Shown here: in pieces, positions 8,762 to 17,600 of the stretch
How positions within the stretch are numbered: position 1 is the stretch's first letter
How the letters are laid out: each line of letters starts with the position of its first letter
DNA from: a bacterium
GTDB lineage: Bacteria > Myxococcota_A > Bradymonadia > UBA7976 > UBA1532
DNA length: 64,000 bases
Assembly (NCBI GenBank): GCA_030426085.1
Contig: JAUHYW010000044.1
Coordinates: forward strand, 1-64,000
Direction: 5' to 3'
Notes under the pieces: model-generated
What the model was told of the DNA's origin: nothing
What the model saw: only the letters and a program-made list of their open reading frames with translations
Database searches by the model: none
Program-made: the position numbers and the translations under genes

Positions 8762-9838
8762 ATGCACGCCGACGCCCTGCCCGTCCTCGAAGCGGCCCCC
8801 GAGGGCCGCCCGAACCTGCTCGGATTGACCCGGCCTGCGCTGGCGATCCTGCTCGATCGGATCGGCGTCGGCCGGACCCACGCCCTGCGCGTCTTCCGCG
8901 GGCTGCACGCCTTGCGGCTGCCGCTGGACGCCATCCCCGACCTCGGGCGCCACGCGGCGGTCATCGCGGCCCACACCCGCCGCCCGCCGATGCGCATCGC
9001 CGAGGCCCGCCAGAGCCCCGATGGCACCGAGAAGCTGGTCTTCGCCCTCGCCGACGGAGCCCGGGTCGAGGGGGTGCTCATCCCGATGAAGGGCGACCGG
9101 GTCACCCTCTGCGTATCGAGCCAGGTCGGCTGCGCGATGGCCTGCCGCTTCTGCGCCACCGGCACGATGGGCCTGACCCGGGGGCTCGACGCGGGCGAGA
9201 TCGTGGCCCAGGTGCACGCCGCGACCGCCCGGGTCGCCGCGGCCGGGGGGCGGCTGCGCAACATCGTCTTCATGGGCATGGGCGAGCCGCTGCACCACTA
9301 CCCGGCCACCCGGGACGCGGTCCGCATCCTGCGGGACGACGGCGGGCCGTGCTTCAAGGCGCGCCACATCACGGTCTCGACGGTGGGGGTCGTGCCCAAG
9401 ATGCGGCAGTTCGCCCGGGACTTCGGCGGTCGGGTGCAGCTCGCGCTGAGCCTGCACGCGGGCACCGACGCCACCCGTGAGGCGATCATCCCGCTGGCGA
9501 AGCGCTACGGCATGGAGGCGCTGCGCCGGGCGTGCCTGGATCACCCCCTGCCCGGCTCGCGCAAGCTGATGATCGAGTACGTGGTGCTGCCGGGGGTCAA
9601 CGACGGCCCCGACGAGATCGACGCGCTGGCGGCGTGGTGCCGCGACCTGCCGTGTCTGGTGAACCTCATCCCGTTCAACCCCTTCGCCGGGGCCCCCTAT
9701 CGGGCGCCGACCGCCGACGAGGTGCTGCGGGTCGCCACGCAGCTCCGGGCGCGCAAGGTGCCTCACTCGGTGCGCTGGCCCCGGGGCCGGTCGGTCGCCG
9801 GGGCCTGCGGCCAGCTCGCGCTCGAATCGACCGGCTGA
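8762..9838 (+). CDS. rlmN: 23S rRNA (adenine-C2)-methyltransferase RlmN
   Basis: 358 residues. This radical SAM methyltransferase methylates C2 of adenine 2503 in 23S rRNA and usually also adenine 37 of some tRNAs. Visible motifs are the N-terminal KLVFALADGARVEGVLIPM, the iron-sulfur cluster motif CAMACRFC (CxxxCxxC) followed by ATGTMGLTRGL, NIVFMGMGEPLHHY for S-adenosylmethionine binding, ALSLHAGTD, and the C-terminal RGRSVAGACGQL holding the conserved second catalytic cysteine. Length is normal for RlmN. It is divergent from the SusC gene and 76 bases before the MoaD-like gene. The related resistance enzyme Cfr is less likely given the RlmN-type housekeeping context. Confidence 0.95.
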   Translation: MHADALPVLEAAPEGRPNLLGLTRPALAILLDRIGVGRTHALRVFRGLHALRLPLDAIPDLGRHAAVIAAHTRRPPMRIAEARQSPDGTEKLVFALADGARVEGVLIPMKGDRVTLCVSSQVGCAMACRFCATGTMGLTRGLDAGEIVAQVHAATARVAAAGGRLRNIVFMGMGEPLHHYPATRDAVRILRDDGGPCFKARHITVSTVGVVPKMRQFARDFGGRVQLALSLHAGTDATREAIIPLAKRYGMEALRRACLDHPLPGSRKLMIEYVVLPGVNDGPDEIDALAAWCRDLPCLVNLIPFNPFAGAPYRAPTADEVLRVATQLRARKVPHSVRWPRGRSVAGACGQLALESTG

Positions 9839-9914
9839 GCCGGGCCGCTCCCGATTCCGGGTGTCCGACGCGGCCCGCGGTGTGCGAGGCTGCCGCCGCG
9901 ACCGGAGGAGACCC

Positions 9915-10196
9915 ATGCCCGCGCTGACCTTCGCCCGCCCCATCGCCCGCTGGCTGCCCGATCAAGACGGGGAGCTGACCGTCGAGCGCCCGGCGAAGAC
10001 GCTGCGGGCTCTGCTCGAGGCGGCGTTCGCCGACCATCCGACGCTGCGGGGCTACGTGCTCGATGAGCGGGGGGTCGTGCGGCATCACGTCGCCGTCTTC
10101 GTCGACGGGGTCTCCATCACCGACAAGTCCGACCTGGACCAGACGCTCGCCCCCGAGGCGTCGGTCTTCGTCATGCAAGCCCTGTCAGGAGGCTGA
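9915..10196 (+). CDS. MoaD/ThiS-family ubiquitin-like protein
   Basis: 93 residues. The start at 9915 is chosen because GGAGGAG lies just upstream; a longer in-frame start at 9861 lacks such a site. The protein has the small beta-grasp pattern of sulfur-carrier proteins (TLRALLEAAFADHP, HHVAVFVDGVSI, ASVFVMQALSGG) and ends exactly in Gly-Gly, the feature that is adenylated and thiocarboxylated in MoaD and ThiS. No molybdopterin or thiamine genes lie nearby. Its stop is 4 bases before the next ATG, so it is coupled to the BNR-repeat protein. The role is unknown; sulfur transfer or protein tagging are possibilities. Confidence 0.85.
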   Translation: MPALTFARPIARWLPDQDGELTVERPAKTLRALLEAAFADHPTLRGYVLDERGVVRHHVAVFVDGVSITDKSDLDQTLAPEASVFVMQALSGG

Positions 10197-10200
10197 ACCG

Positions 10201-11289
10201 ATGGCCGGATCCCTGCTCGTCTCCACCCGCAAGGGCCTGTTCGTGATGACCCCCGACGGCCGCATCGAGCGCGCCGCCTTCCTCGGCGAGCCGGTCAACC
10301 TCACCGGCATCGACCCCCGGGACGGCGCGTGGTACGCCGCGCTCGATCTGGGCCACTTCGGCACCAAGCTGCACCGCTCGGACGATCGGGGCGAGAGCTG
10401 GGCCGAGCTGGCGGTGCCGGCCTACCCCGAGGGGGCGACGATCTCGGCGGGCGACGGCAAGGCGACGCAGCCGGCGACGCTGCGTGGCATCTGGTCCCTG
10501 GCGTACGGCGGGGCCGATCAGCCGGGCCGGGTCTGGGCCGGCACGGTGCCGGGGGGGCTCTTCCGCTCCGATGATCGGGGCGAGAGCTGGCAGCTCGTCG
10601 AGGGGCTGTGGGACGAGCCGTCGCGGGCCAACTGGTTCGGGGGCGGGACCGACGCCCCGTCCATCCACTCGATCGTCGTCGATCCCCGCGACTCGAAGCG
10701 GGTGTTCGTCGCCGTCTCGTGCGGCGGCGTGTGGGAGACGGTCGACGACGGGGCGACGTGGACGGTGCGCTGCAGCGGCATGTCGGCGGCCTACATGCCA
10801 CCCGAGCGGCGGGACGACCCCACGATCCAGGATCCGCACCACCTGGTGAGCTGCCCGGCCGCGCCCGATGTCATGTGGGTCCAGCATCACAACGGGATCT
10901 TCGTCAGCACCGACGCCGCGCGGTCGTGGCGCGAGGTGAAGGCCGAGCCGTCGAGCTTCGGCTTCGGGGTGGTGGTGCACCCCCGCGATCCGATGCGGGC
11001 GTGGTTCGTGCCGGCGATCAAGGACGAGCGGCGGATCCCGGTGGACGGCGCGCTGGTGGTGACCCACACCCGGGACGGGGGCGAGTCGTTCGAGATCCAG
11101 CGGGAGGGGCTGCCTCAGACCCACGCCTACGATCTGGTGTATCGCCACGCGCTGGCCATCGACGAGAGCGGCGATCGGCTGGCGTTCGGCTCGACCACCG
11201 GCAACGTGTGGGTGACCGCCGACGGTGGCGCCCGGTGGCAGGCGGTGAGCCACCACCTGCCGCCGGTCTACGCGGTCACCTACGCCTGA
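10201..11289 (+). CDS. BNR/sialidase-like beta-propeller protein
   Basis: 362 residues, without a signal peptide, so probably cytoplasmic. The sequence carries repeated Asp-box-like blades (HRSDDRGESWAEL, FRSDDRGESWQLV, ETVDDGATWTV, VSTDAARSWREV, TADGGARWQAV), the S-x-D-x-G-x-x-W pattern of sialidase and Vps10-type propellers. The Arg triad and catalytic residues of true sialidases were not recognised, so it is better called a BNR-repeat protein than an enzyme. The start at 10201 directly follows the MoaD-like gene. I recall MoaD-like and BNR genes being adjacent in other proteobacterial genomes, which suggests a functional pair, but no reaction is established here. Confidence 0.82.
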   Translation: MAGSLLVSTRKGLFVMTPDGRIERAAFLGEPVNLTGIDPRDGAWYAALDLGHFGTKLHRSDDRGESWAELAVPAYPEGATISAGDGKATQPATLRGIWSLAYGGADQPGRVWAGTVPGGLFRSDDRGESWQLVEGLWDEPSRANWFGGGTDAPSIHSIVVDPRDSKRVFVAVSCGGVWETVDDGATWTVRCSGMSAAYMPPERRDDPTIQDPHHLVSCPAAPDVMWVQHHNGIFVSTDAARSWREVKAEPSSFGFGVVVHPRDPMRAWFVPAIKDERRIPVDGALVVTHTRDGGESFEIQREGLPQTHAYDLVYRHALAIDESGDRLAFGSTTGNVWVTADGGARWQAVSHHLPPVYAVTYA

Positions 11290-11306
11290 GCGTCACGGTC
11301 TGCTGA

Positions 11307-12164
11307 TCACAGCTCGCTGATCTGCGCCCCCTCGGGCATGTCGAGGCGGGTCTCGTCGAACTCGGCCGGGAAGACGACGTTCGCCGGCCCGGCGTCGGTC
11401 ACCTTGTCCCCCCGCTTGCCGTCGGGGAAGGCGTAGAAGGTGTGATCGTGGGCCAGGGTCAGCGGGCCGACCTCGCGGTAGTCGTCGTAGACGAGCACCT
11501 TCTCCGGGCTCTGCTTGATGCCCCGCTTCTTCATCATCGGCTCGTAGGTGACGATGTAGCGACAGGCGAGCAGGCGCCCGTCGTCCTTGGCGAAGTAGAG
11601 CACGTAGTAGTCGTCGGGCGCGTCGCCGGTGCCGTCCTCGTAGGTGAGCTTGACCACGTCTGCCGGCGGCAGGCCGGCGGCCGCCGGATCGTCGTCGACC
11701 ACGGCCAGCTTCACCCCCGGATCGCCGGCCACGAAGGGCAGCGAGACGAAGTAGTACGGCGTCAGCGACCAGAAGCGGGGCGGCAGGGCGAAGCCGGGCT
11801 TCTCGTGGAGGATCCACGCCCGCTCGCCGTTGAAGGCGAAGCGGCCGGCGCCCGGCTCGAGGATGGTGTGATAGGCCCGCGAGGCGAGCAGGTCGATGGT
11901 CTGGCGGCTGGTCGCCCCGGGTCGGCCGACGGGGTCGTAGGTGTAGTCGAACCGGATCGCGCGGCCGGCGAACCACGCCTCGAGGCCGCCGTGGCGCTCG
12001 ATGCCCCGCAGGACGATGGCCCCGGCGGGGCCGGCGGCTTTCAGGCGGGCGACGCCGTCGGCGGCGCGGCGAGCCGGCTCTCCGGGATCGAGCGGGCGGC
12101 GGTCCTGGGCCGCGGCCGGCGCGGCGAGCAGGAGTGACAGGACACAGAGCATCAGCGAGCGCAT
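11307..12164 (-). CDS. Secreted protein of unknown function, LolA-like fold suspected
   Basis: 285 residues with a signal peptide cleaved after APAAAQ. The mature part starts near a conserved-looking RGIERHGGLEAWFAGRAI. Beta-strand-rich stretches follow (AYHTILEPGAGRFAFNGERA, VVKLTYEDGTGD, YYVLYFAKDDGRLLACRYIV), as in the half-barrel lipoprotein-carrier folds and DUF6503-like secreted proteins. It contains a terminal domain with DHTFYAFPDGKRGDKV. The fold suggestion is a visual impression only. It converges with the BNR gene and is followed on its 5' side by another minus-strand envelope gene. Confidence 0.65.
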   Translation of the reverse strand: MRSLMLCVLSLLLAAPAAAQDRRPLDPGEPARRAADGVARLKAAGPAGAIVLRGIERHGGLEAWFAGRAIRFDYTYDPVGRPGATSRQTIDLLASRAYHTILEPGAGRFAFNGERAWILHEKPGFALPPRFWSLTPYYFVSLPFVAGDPGVKLAVVDDDPAAAGLPPADVVKLTYEDGTGDAPDDYYVLYFAKDDGRLLACRYIVTYEPMMKKRGIKQSPEKVLVYDDYREVGPLTLAHDHTFYAFPDGKRGDKVTDAGPANVVFPAEFDETRLDMPEGAQISEL

Positions 12165-12200
12165 GGGTGGCCTCGGGCTGTTTGGCTGTGGGGGGATACG

Positions 12201-12235
12201 CCGGCCGCGGGGGCCGGTTACGGGCAGGCGCCCGT
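12201..12235 (-). terminator. Paired hairpins behind the 12235-13128 gene
   Basis: Two adjacent GC-rich stems touch the stop codon of the minus-strand gene: CCGGCC/GGCCGG (12201-12217, 5-base loop) and ACGGGC/GCCCGT (12220-12235, 4-base loop). No T-tract follows, so terminator function is tentative. Confidence 0.3.
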
Positions 12236-13128
12236 CAGGGGGTCGCGGCGGCCGCCGCGCCCTCGCTCTCGGGCAGAGTCGGCGCGTCGGGGCGGACCGG
12301 CGAAGGCACGCCGAACTCCTCGTAGATCGTCACCCCGTTCTTGAGCCGCAGGGCCGAGACCTTGGCCCCGATGTCGGCGAAGGCCCACTCCCGGCGGATC
12401 GAGCGGTTGCGCACGAACTCTTCGCCCTCGGCGGGCAGCGTGCCCCGAGCGACCGCCGGCTCGCCGAGCGCGGCCCGCATCGCGGCCTCGGCCTCGGTGA
12501 AGGTCTTGCGGGCGGCGGCGTGGGCGTCGTCGGCATAGCGCCGCTGGAGGATGATCCGCCGCAGCGGCTGATCCTCGCTGTCGAAGATGAACATGAGCCG
12601 CCCCGGCCCGAGGTCGTCCCGCTCGCGGTCGCCGATGATCGACATCCGCACCTTCTCGCACACCAGCCGCACCTGGGGGTTCTTCTCGTGCTTCGTCGAG
12701 CGGTACAGCCACGATGCGCCCGAGGCGCCGTCGGCGTTGCCTTCGGCCTGCGCCTTGCGGATCTCGGCGACCTTCTTGTCCCGATAATCGGCCATCATCG
12801 CCCGCACCGAGGTGTCCTTGCAGATCAGCTTGCGCTGCGTGATCCACCGCTCGACCTCGGCCAGGCTCTGCTGGCCCGGCGAGAAGCCGAAGGCGCTCTT
12901 GACCGGCGCCCGGGGCGCGTCGTCGGGCTCGATGTACTCCGGCAGCACGTCTTCGTAGTCGAAGCGGGCCCGCCAATCCAGCGGATCGGCCGGCGCAGCG
13001 GCCGCGGGAGTCGGGGTGTCTTCGGCAGGTGGCGGCTCGGGCGCCTGATGCCGGCCGACGTACCAGCCGCCGACCGCCGCGCCCGCGATCAGCACGGCGG
13101 CGGCCCCGATGATATGAGGGGTGCCCAT
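12235..13128 (-). CDS. Single-pass membrane protein of unknown function
   Basis: 297 residues. One N-terminal membrane helix (HIIGAAAVLIAGAAVGGWYVG) is followed by a Pro/Ala-rich linker (residues about 28-50) and a soluble, probably periplasmic domain. That domain begins with WRARFDYEDVLPEYIEP and has charged helical stretches (ERWITQRKLICKDTSVRAMM, MADYRDKKVAEIRKAQAEG) and strands (RLMFIFDSEDQPLRRIIL). Two cysteines (about residues 103 and 155) could form a disulfide. The C-terminus is Ala/Glu-rich. I do not recognise the family. It stands alone between a hairpin on each side. Confidence 0.65.
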   Translation of the reverse strand: MGTPHIIGAAAVLIAGAAVGGWYVGRHQAPEPPPAEDTPTPAAAAPADPLDWRARFDYEDVLPEYIEPDDAPRAPVKSAFGFSPGQQSLAEVERWITQRKLICKDTSVRAMMADYRDKKVAEIRKAQAEGNADGASGASWLYRSTKHEKNPQVRLVCEKVRMSIIGDRERDDLGPGRLMFIFDSEDQPLRRIILQRRYADDAHAAARKTFTEAEAAMRAALGEPAVARGTLPAEGEEFVRNRSIRREWAFADIGAKVSALRLKNGVTIYEEFGVPSPVRPDAPTLPESEGAAAAATP

Positions 13129-13167
13129 CGTCGTCTCTCCTCGGTGAACTCGGGGTACAGATACGAA

Positions 13168-13196
13168 GAAGCCCGCGATGAGGCATCGCGGGCTTC
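13168..13196 (-). terminator. Terminator of the tandem-globin gene
   Basis: A perfect 13-bp stem (arms 13168-13180 and 13184-13196) with a 3-base loop lies 34 bases past the globin stop. On the minus strand it is followed by TTCGTATCTG, modestly U-rich. It separates the globin gene from the start of the next minus-strand gene at 13128. Confidence 0.7.
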
Positions 13197-13230
13197 GCTC
13201 ATCGCCGCCGGAGCGACGACCCGGGGTCGA

Positions 13231-14322
13231 TCACAGCGCGTCGCAGTCCTCGACCGGGGTCACCATGGCGCCGCAGGTGCCGGCGAGCGCGCCGACGATC
13301 GCGTCGATGTCGCCCTGATCCACCATCGCGGTCTGCAGGGTCATGACGAGGTCGTCGACGAGCGCGGTGAAGTCGTCGATGCTGATGTCCAGGCCCTCGT
13401 GGGACGCCTCCATCGTCTGGCAGGGGTCGCCGTCGTCGGCGATGCCCGGCTGCAGGCTGGGGATCTCGCCGGTGTACTCGGCGGGGCCGTCGAGGCTGCT
13501 GAGCTGGCGGGCGAGGCAGGTCTGGAGCCGCGCCGCGCCGGCCTCGTCGATGCCGTCGAAGAAGGTGTTGATCCGCTCATCCATGACCACCACGCCGATG
13601 AAGGCGCCCACCGCGTCGTAGATGCCGGGGTAGCGGCCGAGGCGCTGGTAGATGGTGGCGTTGTTCATGGGATCCTCGACGATGTCGCCCTTGGTCCCGC
13701 CGAGCACGCCGCCGATGGCGTCGATGTCGGCCTGGGCCACGCCGAGCTCCTGCAGCTCGGCGACGAGGTGGCCGACGAGGTCGTTGAAGTCGTCGTCCGA
13801 GACGCCCATGCCGTCGTGCGACTCGGCCATGTTGCGGCACATGTAGCCGTTCTCGAGCGCGCCGGGGTAGGTCGAGTTCGGGTCGCCGGTGGCGGCCGCG
13901 ATCTGCAGCACGAGGCAGCCGACGAGGTTGGAGGCGCCGTCGCCGCCGAGCACGCTCGCGTTGAGGAAGTAGGCGTTGATCTTGTCGTCGGCGAGCACGC
14001 GCCCGACGAAGCCGTCGACCGCCGCGGTCACCCCGTCGGTGCCGCCGAGGCGGGTGAAGATGGTCTCACCCTCGCCTTCGCCCTCACCTTCGCCCTCACC
14101 CTCACCCTCGCCTTCGCCCTCGCCTTCCCCTTCGCCCTCGCCTTCCCCTTCGCCCTCGCCTTCCCCTTCGCCCTCACCTTCGCCTTCGCCCTCGCCTTCG
14201 CCCTCGCCTTCGCCCTCACCCTCGCCGCCCATGTCGACGGTCTCTTCGGTGTCATCGTCGCAGCCGGCGAAGCTCAGCCCGGCGCACATCAACGCCAGGA
14301 GCAGGTACAGTCGCTTGGTCAT
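13231..14322 (-). CDS. Lipoprotein with Gly-Glu stalk and two truncated-hemoglobin domains
   Basis: 363 residues. A signal peptide with lipobox LSFAGC is followed by an acidic linker of 27 consecutive Gly-Glu units. Two group-1-like truncated globin domains follow. Domain 1 (about residues 88-210) begins IFTRLGGTDGVTAAVDGFVG and has the proximal-His motif AESHDGMGVSDDDF (His169). Domain 2 (about 213-350) begins IYQRLGRYPGIYDAVGAFIG and has MEASHEGLDISIDDF (His308). Both domains have a Cys pair placed alike (136/162 and 269/301), each with the second Cys 7 residues before the His, suggesting disulfides in an exported globin. The Tyr usually found in the FYxR motif is Val or Ile here. Such globins bind heme and handle O2 or NO; an exported, membrane-tethered role is inferred. 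Confidence 0.88.
   Translation of the reverse strand: MTKRLYLLLALMCAGLSFAGCDDDTEETVDMGGEGEGEGEGEGEGEGEGEGEGEGEGEGEGEGEGEGEGEGEGEGEGEGEGEGEGETIFTRLGGTDGVTAAVDGFVGRVLADDKINAYFLNASVLGGDGASNLVGCLVLQIAAATGDPNSTYPGALENGYMCRNMAESHDGMGVSDDDFNDLVGHLVAELQELGVAQADIDAIGGVLGGTKGDIVEDPMNNATIYQRLGRYPGIYDAVGAFIGVVVMDERINTFFDGIDEAGAARLQTCLARQLSSLDGPAEYTGEIPSLQPGIADDGDPCQTMEASHEGLDISIDDFTALVDDLVMTLQTAMVDQGDIDAIVGALAGTCGAMVTPVEDCDAL
14065..14226. repeat. 27 tandem hexamers coding for a Gly-Glu stalk
   Basis: Twenty-seven in-frame hexamers of CTCRCC or TTCGCC type run without interruption. On the coding strand they read GGxGAx and encode 27 Gly-Glu dipeptides. The units vary at the third positions, so protein-level selection is acting. 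Slippage could change the stalk length between strains. Confidence 0.95.
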
Positions 14323-14407
14323 CTGGTTCCCCCGGATTCAATCCGTGTTGGTCTCCGCGGACGGCCTGCCGTCGGCGATCCGCATTAGGGGAAACTACCT
14401 TCGCCCC

Positions 14408-14634
14408 GCCGATCGATGCAAGGTCTGTTCACAGTTCACACGCCGTTTGCGATCGGCTGTGACCCCCGGGCGGGCCGGGGTATCACATGGAATCCGGCCA
14501 CGCCGTCCGATGCCTGCCGGCAGGTGCCGCCGAGCCCCGCCCGACGCCGTCCAGGGGCCCGGCGACACCCGCCGCCACACCCCGCGCAGCGCACCGCATC
14601 CGATCGACCCGGTTGACGGGCCGCGCACGATCGG
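14408..14634 (+). ncRNA. Candidate retron msr-msd RNA region
   Basis: This 227-base stretch lies between the divergent globin gene and the retron operon. The bases CCGATCGATGC at 14409-14419 can pair with GCACGATCGG at 14625-14634: 10 bp with one bulged A, enclosing about 205 bases, like the a1/a2 stem of retron RNAs. Inside are an 11-bp stem with internal mismatch (14458-14487), a 12-base palindrome CCTGCCGGCAGG (14513-14524) and further GC hairpins. The 5' arm can alternatively form a local stem (GCCGATC at 14408-14414 with GATCGGC at 14451-14457), and the 3' arm a stem at 14600-14634. A weak promoter-like TTGACG (14613-14618) with TGATAT 18 bases later may serve the operon. No branching guanosine was identified, so this is structural and positional evidence only. 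Confidence 0.4.
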
Positions 14635-14671
14635 GTTGATATCGACGCCACCCCGGACCCGGAGGACACCC

Positions 14672-17600
14672 GTGACGAGCGCCATCTCGCTACTCGACGT
14701 GCGTCGGGCGCAGGCCACCTGCGACCCCGGTCTGGCCGATCTCGTCGTGGCCCTCGCCAACGCGTCCGATCCCCGCCCCGACGCCCCGATCCGCGAGGGC
14801 GCGCCCACCGCCGATCGCTGGGTCGCCGAGATCCGCAGCCGCCGATTCGCCCGCCTCCCGGAAGACGAGCGGGCCCGGATCCGAGTCGAGGGGCTGCGCC
14901 GGATCGAGGCCGAGGACGCCGAGGTGCCCCTGCCCGATCGCTGGCGGCTGTATACGGTGCTCGACGCGCTGCACGCCGACGGCGGGCCCTGGGCCCGGCG
15001 CCAGCTCCTGTCGATCATCGCCCGGGTGCCGCTGCGCTACGGGCCGTGGCGGGCCATCAAGCGCCTGTTCAAGGTCGCGGAGGCCGAGAGCGATCTCGAG
15101 CTGTTCGGGGCCATCGCCGCCCGGCTGGACCACGCGTTCGCCCAGCGGCGGGTCCGGGGAGACGTCAGCCGCAAGACGCTGGGCTACCTGGTGCGGCGGG
15201 CGTGGCGGGTCCTGCGCCGGCTGGGCGAGTCGATGCCCGCGGTGTACCCCGACGCGGCGGTCGAGGTCCTGCGGTTCTACCCCGACGACACCCCGTGGCG
15301 GTCCACCTGGGTGGCGAACCACATCTTCTACCACGGCACCGGTGACTACAGCCGGCGGCGCTTCCGGCTGCGGCGGCGGCCGTCGACGATGCTCAAGCAC
15401 CGGGCCTACGCCGAGCTGTGGCGCCGCACACCCCGCCCGCTGTTCGGGCTGCTCGAGCAGGCCGAGGCCGATCAGTGCCGGCGCTACGCGGTCGACGCGC
15501 TCAAGAGCGACTTCCGGGCCGCGCTGCGCGAGGTCGAGCCGGCGTGGGTCGCCCGGCTGGTGGCCGTCGACTCGGAGCCGGTGCACGCCTTCGTCGTGTG
15601 GCTGCTGGACAACGTGCCCCGCTTCGAGCAGGGCGCGCTGCGCGAGCTGGGGCTGCACGACGCGGCGCTGGCGCTGCTCGACAGCCCGTCCGACGCCGCC
15701 CGGGCCTGGGCCGCGCAGTATGCCCGGACCCACGCCCGCGATCTGCCGCTCGACGCCCTCGTCCGGCACGTCGACAACGAGCACGAGAAGGTCCGGGCGA
15801 TGGCCCGCGATCTGCTCGCCGCCCGCGACCCGCGGGACGAGGTCGGGCTCGAGGCCTGGGGCCGGCTGCTGGCGAGCGACTACGCCCACGCCTTCGCCGC
15901 CGAGGCGCTGCGCAAGCACTTCACCGCCCGCGAGCTGACCCCCGACTGGTTCCGGGCCCGGCTGGTGGACGAGAGCCGGGCGGTGGTCGACTTCGCCGTC
16001 GAGAACCTGCCCCGGGTGCACAAGCCGGCCACGCTGGGCAGCGGGTGGTTCGTCGATCTGCTCGAGGACGACGCGCTGCACGAGAGCGGGCAGGCGTGGC
16101 GCGCGGCGCGGTTTGCGCTGGACATGCTCGAGAAGCTGCCGGCCGACGCCCTCGACGCCGAGGCCCGCCAGCGGCTCATCCTCAACCCGCAGGCCAGCGG
16201 CCGGGCCCGGGGCTGGATCGAGGCCGGGCGGTGGAAGGCCGACAGCCTGGGCGCCGGCTTCCTCAAGGCGGTGGCCGACCAGCCGACGTGGAGCGGCGAC
16301 GCCCGCATCGTCGCCATCCGGGAGACCGGCTTCCGCTGGGCCCGGGCGCTGGAGTTCGACTCCGGGCTGGCCCGCTTCGCGCTGGGGCTGCTGAGCGACG
16401 TGCGGCTCTTCGGGCCCGACGAGCTGGGCTTCGAGTGGCTGCTGGGCATGGTGCAGCGCACCGACGAGGCGGCCCACGACTTCGCGGTCGAGTACATGAC
16501 CAAGGCCTTCGTGCCGGCCGACTTCGCCCCCAAGGACGAGGCCGAAGAGGCCGCGACCGACGGCGGGGACGGCGAGATCAACGTCGACCTCGAGGGCGCC
16601 TCCTTCCTGTTCACCGGCAAGCTGGCGACGATGACCCGCAGCGTGGCCCAGAAGAAGGTCATCGCGGCCAACGGGACCAACGTGCGCGGGGTGTCCGGCA
16701 AGCTGGAGTACCTCGTCATCGGCGACGAGGGCTCGCCGCTGTACGGCGGCGGGCGCAAGGGCAGCAAGCAGGTCAAGGCCGAGAAGCTCAACGCCGGCGG
16801 GGCGAGCATCCGCATCATCAGCGAGACGGCGTTCTTGCAGATGCTCGCCGGCAAGCAGCGGCAGGTCGACGACGACTCGACCGAGCAGGGCTGCGAGGCG
16901 CTGTGGGCGATGCTGACCGGGCCCGACGCGCCCGACGCGCCGCTGGCCCGCTTCGCCCGGCACTACATCCGGCGGCATCACGTCGACATCTGCCCCGCCG
17001 AGACCGACCGCTACGTCGATCCGGGGGCCGAGATCCCGGAGAGCTTCCTCGACTTCGAGCGGGTGCAGGGGCTGCTGGCCGATCCGCGCCCCGGGCTGCG
17101 GGCGCTGGGCGTCGAGCTGGCCCGGTGGTCGATGGCCGGCTGGGCCCCGCCGATGGCCGAGATCGTGGCGCTGTGCGAGCTGCCCTACGACGACCTGCGG
17201 GCGTTCATCGTCGAGATCCTGACCGCCGACGCCGGTCCCGAGGCGGCCCGCTATCGGCTCGATCCGGCGACGCTGACCCCCGAGGCGGTCTACCGCTTCT
17301 GCGAGTCGATGGACGCCACGACCCGGGCGCTGGGCATGCGGCTCATCGCGGCCCACCCCCGGCTGGCGGTGCCCGAGGAGCTGTTCCGGCTGACCGAGAG
17401 CCCCGACCGGCAGGTGCGGGCGTTCGTGGTGGCCCAGCTCTGGCGGCTGTACCGCGATCGGGGCATCACCCGGCACTGGAAGCCGACCCCGCCGCCGAGC
17501 ACGTCCATCGGGCGGCGCAAGGCGAAGCCGGTGGACGTGGGCGAAGGGCCCCCGCCCCGCCCCGACGCGCCGCCGGCCGCCGCCGACGACCTGCGCGGGT

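Noticed and set aside
10201-11289. Functional sialidase
   Set aside because: Asp-box-like blades are present, but the arginine triad, catalytic Tyr/Glu pair and signal peptide of secreted sialidases were not found.
14065-14226. Regular short repeats that might be taken for a CRISPR array or satellite
   Set aside because: The units are six bases with no spacers, are in frame and encode the Gly-Glu stalk of the globin lipoprotein.
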